5,063 nucleotides of DNA from an uncultured Kordia sp. (GTDB lineage: Bacteria; Bacteroidota; Bacteroidia; Flavobacteriales; Flavobacteriaceae): NCBI GenBank assembly GCA_913054565.1, contig CAJXHW010000160.1:1-5063 (forward strand), given 5' to 3'. The notes below the pieces were generated by a model, which was not told where the DNA came from, did not search any database, and worked only from the letters and a program-made list of their open reading frames with translations. The translations under genes were made by a program, and so were the position numbers. Shown here one piece after another: positions 1-5,063 of the stretch (position 1 is the first letter of the stretch; each line of letters opens with the position of its first letter).

Positions 1-1573
1 GATTTCTGATGGTAATCAAACCTTTGGGCAAGACTATGTCTTATCATCATTAACCTATAAACAGCCTATATATCCTGTTGTAATTGGCGATACTTTGTTG
101 AAGAAAGATTTAAAAATAACTAACATTCAATTAAACAAATACACAACTTTAAAGAATGAATTCCCTGTAGAAATAGCCATTGGCTACACTGGTAAAAAAA
201 CTATAAAAAAGGACTTAGTTGTTTTTAAAAATAATACAAAAGTATATTCAAAAACACTATCATTTTCTAAAAATAACACAACTCAAGTTATACAGTTTAA
301 TTTACCAGCATTGAAAATTGGTAAACAACAGTATAAAGCCACTATAGCTACAATTTCTAATGAAGAAAACACTGTAAATAATAGTCGAAATTTTTCAGTA
401 GATGTTATTGATGAACGTACAAATGTGTTATTAGTGTCAGATATATCACACCCAGATATTGGAGCTTATAAAAAAGCTATTGAAACACATCAGCAACGTA
501 AAGTGACAATAGTAAAACCTTCTGACGTTATTGATATAGAGAACTATCAAATGGTGATTTTATTTCAGCCAACAGATCTATTTAAAACAGTTTTTAAACA
601 GTTAGAATTAACAAGGAAAAATCATCTTGTTATAACAGGGGTACATACAGATTGGGGGTTTTTAAATAGTCAAAAAGAACATTATAAAAGAAACTTCGTC
701 AATGAATTACAAGAGATAACTGGAATGTTAAATTTAGAGTTTAACTTGTTTCAGCAAAACGCAATAAATGTTAATTCTTTTCCACCTTTACATGATGTTT
801 ACGGGGCTGTTGAGCTTCAAACTATAGCAAACACATTGTTGTATCAAAAGATTAATGGTGTTGAAACTACAGAACCAATCTTAACATTTTTTGAAGAAGG
901 AAATAGGCGAGAAGCATTATTTGTAGGAGAAGGTATTTGGAAATGGCGTGCGCAGAGTTATTTAAACACGCAATCATTTGAAGTTTTTGATGATTTTATA
1001 GGAAAGACTATTCAATACTTAGCATCGAATACTAAAAAAGTGAGGTTAACAGTTGATGTGGCGGATGAATTTTTATTAGGAGAAGCCGAAATAAATGCAC
1101 AGTATTTTGATAAAAACTATGTAACAGATCCAAATGCTACGCTATCATGTCGTTTAACAAATGATAAAACAAATACAGTTTATAATTACAATTTTTTGTT
1201 TAGCAGTACCAATTACAAACTTGATTTAGGTAAGTTGCCAGCTGGAAGATATAGTTATAGCGTTACTGTAGAAAATGAAAAATTAAATAAAAAAGGACAA
1301 TTTTTAATAAACAGTTTTGATATAGAAGCGCAATTTATCAACCCAGATGTAACAAAACTATCATTATTGGCTACTAATAGTCAAAACAAGTTATATACAA
1401 TTACAGAAAGTGATCAGCTGATTTCCAGTTTAATGACTGATCAATTATTTAAGCCAATTCAAAAAGAACAAATTAGTCAATTACCACTAATTAATTGGAA
1501 ATATCTACTAGCCGTATTGTTAGTATTGCTTACTTTAGAGTGGTTGTTAAGAAAATACAATGGATTATTATAA
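1..1573 (+). CDS. VWA-type membrane-anchored protein with Ig-like and Rossmann-like modules, 5' partial
   Basis: The reading frame is open to the left edge (first full codon at base 2), giving 523 residues. The TTG at 95 is an internal leucine codon, not a start, because protein-like sequence continues upstream of it. The first residues, ISDGNQTFGQDY, resemble the third metal-binding (MIDAS) motif of a VWA domain, and IYPVVIGDT at about 23-31 looks like its next strand. Then come a beta-rich Ig/CARDB-like module (about 36-136), an alpha/beta Rossmann-like region starting at NVLLVSD (about 141) and running to the GEGIWKWRAQSY motif (about 309-320), and a second beta-rich module (about 345-440). 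One membrane helix (about 499-516) ends in EWLLRKYNGLL. The layout resembles large Bacteroidota VWA/glutamine-amidotransferase-like membrane proteins, with most of the chain probably periplasmic. No enzymatic residues are evident. It lies 15 bases before the prohibitin gene, so co-transcription is likely. The family call is fairly sure; the function is unknown. Confidence 0.75.
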   Translation, partial: ISDGNQTFGQDYVLSSLTYKQPIYPVVIGDTLLKKDLKITNIQLNKYTTLKNEFPVEIAIGYTGKKTIKKDLVVFKNNTKVYSKTLSFSKNNTTQVIQFNLPALKIGKQQYKATIATISNEENTVNNSRNFSVDVIDERTNVLLVSDISHPDIGAYKKAIETHQQRKVTIVKPSDVIDIENYQMVILFQPTDLFKTVFKQLELTRKNHLVITGVHTDWGFLNSQKEHYKRNFVNELQEITGMLNLEFNLFQQNAINVNSFPPLHDVYGAVELQTIANTLLYQKINGVETTEPILTFFEEGNRREALFVGEGIWKWRAQSYLNTQSFEVFDDFIGKTIQYLASNTKKVRLTVDVADEFLLGEAEINAQYFDKNYVTDPNATLSCRLTNDKTNTVYNYNFLFSSTNYKLDLGKLPAGRYSYSVTVENEKLNKKGQFLINSFDIEAQFINPDVTKLSLLATNSQNKLYTITESDQLISSLMTDQLFKPIQKEQISQLPLINWKYLLAVLLVLLTLEWLLRKYNGLL

Positions 1574-1588
1574 ATTTAAAATAGATAG

Positions 1589-2401
1589 ATGGATAAATTA
1601 CCAAAATTAGGATTACCAATAATTTTTTTAGCAGTTGTAGGTGTTATTTTATTACTTAAAACTGCAGTTACAATTGATGGTGGAGAAGCAGGAGTAATGT
1701 TTAAACGTTTTTCTGGGGGTATAGATACTCAACAGACTTATTCTGAAGGGTTTCATATAGTTGCTCCGTGGAATGATATGATTATTTATAAGGTACGTCA
1801 GCAATCGTTATCAGATAAAATGAGTGTTTTGTCTGTTAATGGATTGGAGGTAGATATTGATGGTACAGTATGGTTTCAACCTATAAAGAATAAGTTGGGA
1901 TATCTGCATCAAGAAAAAGGAAAAGACTATGTGCAAAGTATCTTAGGTCCAGCTATTAGCGCTGCAGCAAGAAGTGTAGTTGGACGCTATACGCCAGAGC
2001 AATTGTATTCTAGTAAACGAGATGTTATTCAAAAAGAAATTCTAGAAGAAGTTCGTAAAGAGGTTAAAGATCAATACATTCAAGTTAATAAAGTTCTTGT
2101 TCAGGATGTGTCTCTACCACCAAAAATAAAGGATGCTATTGAGCGTAAATTAAAGCAAGAACAAGAATCATTAGAATATAAATTTAGACTAGAAAAAGCT
2201 TTAAAAGAAGCAGAAAGACAACGTATTGATGCTGAAGGTAAAGCTGCTGCAAATAAAATATTAAGTGCATCTATTACAGATAAAGTTTTACAAGAAAAAG
2301 GAATTGAAGCAACACTAAAATTATCAGAATCACCAAATAGTAAAGTGATTGTAATTGGTGGAGGTAAAAGTGGAATGCCAATTATTTTAGGAAATCAGTA
2401 A
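1589..2401 (+). CDS. Prohibitin family protein (SPFH/Band 7 domain)
   Basis: This 270-residue protein is probably a membrane-anchored SPFH protein that oligomerises into ring or cage-like platforms, the known behaviour of prohibitins, which organise membrane proteins and modulate membrane proteases. An N-terminal hydrophobic helix lies at about 8-23. The SPFH domain follows (about 25-185), with prohibitin-like features: IDGGEAGVMFKRF (29-41), EGFHIVAPW (53-61) and a basic SVVGRYTPEQLY segment (129-140). A charged helical, coiled-coil region (about 180-225) includes IDAEGKAAANKIL. The tail KVIVIGGGKSGMPIILG (252-268) is the glycine-rich ending I associate with bacterial prohibitins. Length is normal for the family. 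The ATG at 1589 is chosen because it sits directly before the membrane helix and just after the previous stop; no Shine-Dalgarno sequence precedes it, as is usual in Bacteroidota. The gene ends just before a strong hairpin. Flotillin or HflK/HflC are less likely alternatives given length and tail. Client proteins are unknown. Confidence 0.93.
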   Translation: MDKLPKLGLPIIFLAVVGVILLLKTAVTIDGGEAGVMFKRFSGGIDTQQTYSEGFHIVAPWNDMIIYKVRQQSLSDKMSVLSVNGLEVDIDGTVWFQPIKNKLGYLHQEKGKDYVQSILGPAISAAARSVVGRYTPEQLYSSKRDVIQKEILEEVRKEVKDQYIQVNKVLVQDVSLPPKIKDAIERKLKQEQESLEYKFRLEKALKEAERQRIDAEGKAAANKILSASITDKVLQEKGIEATLKLSESPNSKVIVIGGGKSGMPIILGNQ

Positions 2402-2419
2402 TTTTCATGCTTACTTTTA

Positions 2420-2453
2420 AAACAAAGGCTATCATTAATGATAGCCTTTGTTT
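2420..2453. terminator. Bidirectional intrinsic terminator between convergent genes
   Basis: A perfect 34-base inverted repeat is centred between 2436 and 2437. It can fold into a 15-bp stem (2420-2434 with 2439-2453) and a TTAA loop. The stem holds a GC-containing block (AGGCTATCAT and its complement) flanked by A-rich and T-rich arms, so either strand gives a hairpin ending in a U-rich stretch: CCTTTGTTT on +, CCTTTGTTTTAAAAG on -. It lies 18 bases after the prohibitin stop, and its right arm overlaps the first two bases (+ coordinates) of the DCC gene's stop codon. This is the expected place for a terminator serving both convergent transcripts. Confidence 0.9.
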
Positions 2454-2871
2454 ATGATAAGAATTTTGATTTTAGCTCTGGAGTTGGAATTCTACATTCT
2501 TGTTGTTTGCCATACCATTTGTATCGGTTTTTAGCAACAATATCATAGATGTAATCTCTTATTACAGTTGGGATAATATTAAATATAGAGATTAATTTCC
2601 ATGCCCCAGAAAACCGACTCATTATTTTTATAGCTGCAGTTGATTTTATATAATACGCTTCATCTGGTATAAAGAGTATAATGGAGTCTAAGGTCTTTGA
2701 AGTGATTCCTAAATAGTTTTGAAGCTCTTTTCCTAAATCAGATTGTAACGCTAAAAACCGAAACTCATCATCCACATCTTTATCAATAACATAGTTTATT
2801 GATGAATTACAAAGATTGCATACACCATCAAATAGGATTATTTTTTTTTGTTTCGGAAATTTGTTTACCAT
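2452..2871 (-). CDS. DCC family thiol-disulfide oxidoreductase-like protein (DUF393)
   Basis: This 139-residue protein has the defining DxxCxxC signature near its N-terminus: IILFDGVCNLCNSS, with Asp15, Cys18 and Cys21. The family is predicted to have a thioredoxin-like fold with a CxxC redox pair, but no reaction or substrate is firmly established for most members. Other family-like stretches are FRFLALQSD (38-45) and the ending RYKWYGKQQECRIPTPELKSKFL (about 116-138), which carries a third cysteine, Cys126. A moderately hydrophobic segment (about 92-104) looks amphipathic rather than clearly membrane-spanning, and there is no signal peptide, so the protein is probably cytosolic or membrane-associated. 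Length is typical. The start is the ATG at 2871-2869, which overlaps the mutS2 stop as TAATG, so translation is probably coupled. The stop lies in the terminator hairpin. The family call is firm; the cellular role is unknown. Confidence 0.9.
   Translation of the reverse strand: MVNKFPKQKKIILFDGVCNLCNSSINYVIDKDVDDEFRFLALQSDLGKELQNYLGITSKTLDSIILFIPDEAYYIKSTAAIKIMSRFSGAWKLISIFNIIPTVIRDYIYDIVAKNRYKWYGKQQECRIPTPELKSKFLS
2841..2849. repeat. Homopolymer tract of nine A (- strand) in the DCC gene
   Basis: On the - strand, codons 8-11 of the DCC gene read CAA AAA AAA ATA, an uninterrupted run of nine A. It lies just before the codons for the DxxCxxC motif, so a one-base slip would remove the redox motif from the product. 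Such runs are common by chance in AT-rich genomes, so this is noted as a possible slippage site only. Confidence 0.5.
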
Positions 2872-2873
2872 TA
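2869..2873 (-). other. TAATG stop/start overlap of mutS2 and the DCC gene
   Basis: On the - strand the mutS2 stop TAA (2873-2871) shares its last A with the ATG of the DCC gene (2871-2869). There is no Shine-Dalgarno sequence in the preceding bases (CGTATGAAATAATGG). The arrangement suggests reinitiation by ribosomes that finish mutS2, placing both genes on one transcript. The overlap is seen directly; coupling is inferred. Confidence 0.8.
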
Positions 2874-5039
2874 TTTCATACGTTGTACGAGCTCTAACTG
2901 CTCTAGTTTACACTCTGAAGTAAAGAAACCATAATTTACAAAGGCTTTTTTCTTTTCAATTTTTTCTAAATCACCAACTGCTTTTCCATCAATTAAACGA
3001 ACTCTATCGCCAACTTTTAATAGATGCTTTAACTTTGGGGGCTGTAATGCTGCTTTTTTCTTCTCTTCATTTTTTTTCACACGAATGACAGCTACTTTTT
3101 CCTCAACTTCTTTTTTAACAACAGCTGCTTTTTTCTTTTTTACAACTTTTTCTTTTTTAGTGAGTTTAATGCGTTTTGAGTTTTCAACTTCAATAAGTTT
3201 TAAAAATTCAGCTATAAGTTGTTTTTTTTGTCGGTTATTAAAATAATTTTCAGCTAATTTATCTATTCGTTCACCAATTGAGATTATTTTCTGATTAGAG
3301 TCATACAATTGTTGGTAGCTTTCAAGTTTTTCTTGAATCCGCGCATTTGTTTTTTCAAGTTTTTCAGTTTCCAATCGTTTTTTAGTTTCTTCACTAGATA
3401 AGGTTTTAGTTGTCTTTTCTAATTTAGAACGTTCTTTTTGAAGCTTAGCAATGGTTTTGTCAAAACGTACTTTTCCTCGCTCTACTTTCTTTTGAGCTTT
3501 ATTAATTAAGCTGTATGGAATTCCGTTTTTTTGAGCTACTTCAAAAGTAAATGAGCTTCCTGGTTGTCCTAACGCTAATTGATAAGTAGGTTCTAATGTT
3601 CTGTTATCAAACATCATGTTTGCGTTTGTCATTTCAGGAAGTTCATCAGCTAATATTTTTAAATTAGCATAATGGGTAGTAATAACCCCAAACGCTTCAC
3701 GTTCATAAAATACTTCTAGAAAGGATTCTGCTAAAGCACCTCCTAATTCAGGGTCAGAACCAGTCCCAAATTCATCGATTAAAAAAAGTGTTTTATCATT
3801 ACACTTTTTTAAGAAACGATTCATGTTTTTTAATCTGTAGCTATATGTAGATAAATGATTTTCTATAGATTGGTTGTCACCGATATCTGTTAGAATTCTA
3901 TCAAACAAGCACATTTTACTACGTTCATGTACAGGGATTAGTATTCCGGATTGTAGCATTACTTGTAATAGACCAATAGTTTTTAGTGTAATGCTTTTTC
4001 CTCCAGCATTTGGCCCAGAAATAACAATAATTCGGTTGTTAACATCTAGCTCAATTGTTTGAGAAAATGTTTTAGTACCTTTTGTTTTATTGGTTAAATA
4101 GAGTAGAGGGTGGTATGCATCTCTAATGTACAATTCTCTTTTAGCAACAATTTCAGGTAAAATAGCATTGAGCTCCTTGGCGTAATTTGCCTTTGCTGCT
4201 ATGGTATCTGCTAAGGTTAAGTACTCTTGATAATGTTCTAATAAAGGTTGATAGTCACGAATAAAAGCTGTTAAATTTTTAAGTATTTTTACAACTTCTT
4301 CGCGCTCTTTATATTGTAAATCTTGTAATTCACGTGTTAATTGTAGAGTGCCTTGAGGTTCAATATACGCAATACTTCCTGTTTTTGAGTTACCTAATAA
4401 CGACCCTTTTACTTTTTTTCGGTGCATAGCAGTAACAGCTAATACACGTCTGTTGTCAATTACAGTTTCTTTTATATCATCTAAAAAGCCTAAATTATTA
4501 AAATGAGATAACGCAGCTACAAAGCTCTGGTTAATGCGTCCTTGTATACTTTTAAGTTGACGTCTTATAATCCCCAATTCCATTGAAGCATCATCTTTTA
4601 TTTCTCCGAAACGGTTAATAACGGCATTAATGGCTTCAGGTATGACTTTGGTGTATGTTATTTGTGAGGATTCTGCATAATTTACAGGGTAATATTCAGA
4701 AAACTTTTCAAAAAATTTAATAAGATCATTAGAAGCTTCTGCAATAGTTTTTATTTTTCTAAAGCTTTCTATTTCTAAAAAGTAATTTTCAATAGATAAC
4801 CGTTTAATTTCTTCAGATATTGATTCAAAATAATGACTAGGTATCACATTTTCATTTTCAAAGGAAGCTAGATATTCATTGGTTTGAGCTAATGATTTTT
4901 TTAAATCATTTTCATTGGTAAATGGGCAAATTTGACTAATAGCAATTTTACCCAATTCTGTAGTTGCGTATGCTTCAATTTGAGTTAAAACTGTTTGGAA
5001 CTCTAAATCTTGTAATGTTTTTGTAGTGATAGAAATCAT
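2871..5039 (-). CDS. mutS2: MutS2-type ATPase lacking the Smr domain
   Basis: This 722-residue protein belongs to the MutS2 branch of the MutS superfamily. It has no N-terminal mismatch-recognition domain and opens directly with the core helical and clamp region (about 1-310). The ATPase domain carries Walker A GPNAGGKS (342-349), the DIGDNQSIENHLSTYS signature region (385-400), Walker B LFLIDE followed by FGTGSDPELGGALAES (418-439), and the TTHY switch histidine (454-457). A long charged coiled coil (about 510-615) follows, then a lysine-rich linker (about 622-662) and a KOW-like beta domain (about 672-720). Bacillus-type MutS2 proteins (about 785 residues) continue into an Smr nuclease domain; here the chain stops after the KOW-like part, with no LDLRG or HGxGxG motif. 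The family is linked to suppression of homologous recombination and, in Bacillus, to splitting collided ribosomes. The ATG at 5039 is chosen because an in-frame stop lies 9 bases upstream (5051-5049). The family is certain; a role without Smr is less so. Confidence 0.96.
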   Translation of the reverse strand: MISITTKTLQDLEFQTVLTQIEAYATTELGKIAISQICPFTNENDLKKSLAQTNEYLASFENENVIPSHYFESISEEIKRLSIENYFLEIESFRKIKTIAEASNDLIKFFEKFSEYYPVNYAESSQITYTKVIPEAINAVINRFGEIKDDASMELGIIRRQLKSIQGRINQSFVAALSHFNNLGFLDDIKETVIDNRRVLAVTAMHRKKVKGSLLGNSKTGSIAYIEPQGTLQLTRELQDLQYKEREEVVKILKNLTAFIRDYQPLLEHYQEYLTLADTIAAKANYAKELNAILPEIVAKRELYIRDAYHPLLYLTNKTKGTKTFSQTIELDVNNRIIVISGPNAGGKSITLKTIGLLQVMLQSGILIPVHERSKMCLFDRILTDIGDNQSIENHLSTYSYRLKNMNRFLKKCNDKTLFLIDEFGTGSDPELGGALAESFLEVFYEREAFGVITTHYANLKILADELPEMTNANMMFDNRTLEPTYQLALGQPGSSFTFEVAQKNGIPYSLINKAQKKVERGKVRFDKTIAKLQKERSKLEKTTKTLSSEETKKRLETEKLEKTNARIQEKLESYQQLYDSNQKIISIGERIDKLAENYFNNRQKKQLIAEFLKLIEVENSKRIKLTKKEKVVKKKKAAVVKKEVEEKVAVIRVKKNEEKKKAALQPPKLKHLLKVGDRVRLIDGKAVGDLEKIEKKKAFVNYGFFTSECKLEQLELVQRMK
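3049..3137. repeat. Low-complexity T-rich region with a 14-base direct repeat, within mutS2
   Basis: On the + strand GCTGCTTTTTTCTT occurs at 3049-3062 and again at 3124-3137, in a region rich in T runs. On the coding (-) strand it encodes lysine/alanine stretches (KKKAA) in the linker between the MutS2 coiled coil and the KOW-like domain. The repeat may reflect duplication or simply biased composition; the reading frame stays open throughout. Confidence 0.45.
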
Positions 5040-5063
5040 CCAGTAAAATTAGTGTACAAAAAT
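5040..5063 (-). other. Short leader upstream of mutS2, cut by the window edge
   Basis: These 24 bases precede the mutS2 start and contain an in-frame stop (5051-5049), which fixes the start within this window. They are AT-rich with no Shine-Dalgarno sequence. A TAATTTTA stretch vaguely resembles the Bacteroidota -7 element (TAnnTTTG), but it is too close to the start and no spaced -33 element is present. The promoter is therefore probably beyond the right edge. Confidence 0.4.

Noticed and set aside
1574..1588. Possible promoter or ribosome binding site between the VWA-type gene and the prohibitin gene
   Set aside because: The 15 bases are only A/T-rich, with no Shine-Dalgarno core and too little room for a promoter; an operon junction explains it.
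2402..2460. Inverted repeat considered as a transposon end or recombination site
   Set aside because: It is a single hairpin between convergent stop codons with flanking U-rich arms, no target duplication and no transposase or integrase nearby; a terminator explains it.
3049..3176. T-rich low-complexity stretch considered as a regulatory or repeat array
   Set aside because: It is explained by the lysine/alanine-rich linker of MutS2 on the - strand; there is no regular repeat unit or spacer pattern, so it is not CRISPR or a tandem array.
3874..4062. 62-residue open frame on the + strand inside mutS2
   Set aside because: It lies fully antisense to the conserved MutS2 ATPase region, including Walker A, has no recognisable protein character and no start signal; it is a shadow of the real gene.
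5040..5063. Possible Bacteroidota promoter before mutS2
   Set aside because: The TAATTTTA stretch lacks the final G of the -7 consensus, has no properly spaced -33 TTG element, and is too near the start codon.

Overview
The window looks like ordinary chromosome from a low-GC member of the Bacteroidota, most likely the Flavobacteriaceae. The basis is the strongly AT-rich codon use, the lack of Shine-Dalgarno sequences before the starts, the very short gene spacing, and proteins that resemble flavobacterial versions: a MutS2 of about 720 residues without an Smr domain, a bacterial prohibitin, and a VWA-type membrane protein ending in a single membrane helix. The genus cannot be told from the sequence.

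There are two convergent gene pairs. On the + strand, the left edge cuts into a large membrane-anchored protein. What is visible is the end of a von Willebrand A (VWA) domain, Ig-like modules, a Rossmann-like region and a C-terminal membrane helix. Fifteen bases later a prohibitin/SPFH protein begins. On the - strand, read from the right edge, a complete mutS2 is followed by a small DCC-family (DUF393) thiol-redox-like protein, whose start codon overlaps the mutS2 stop by one base. Between the two pairs, at about 2420-2453, lies a perfect 34-base inverted repeat that fits a shared bidirectional terminator.

The + strand pair probably works at the inner membrane: a surface-facing scaffold or sensor protein with an SPFH protein that forms oligomeric membrane platforms. 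This is inferred from domains and adjacency. The - strand pair is probably one transcript. MutS2 is an ATPase of the MutS superfamily linked to recombination control and, in Bacillus, to rescue of collided ribosomes. The role of the DCC protein is unknown.

No RNA genes, mobile elements, CRISPR arrays or integration sites were seen, and no stretch above 60 bases lacks a gene. I see no convincing new system. The points most worth a second look are the Smr-less MutS2 with its lysine-rich linker, the VWA-prohibitin pairing, and the mutS2-DCC coupling.
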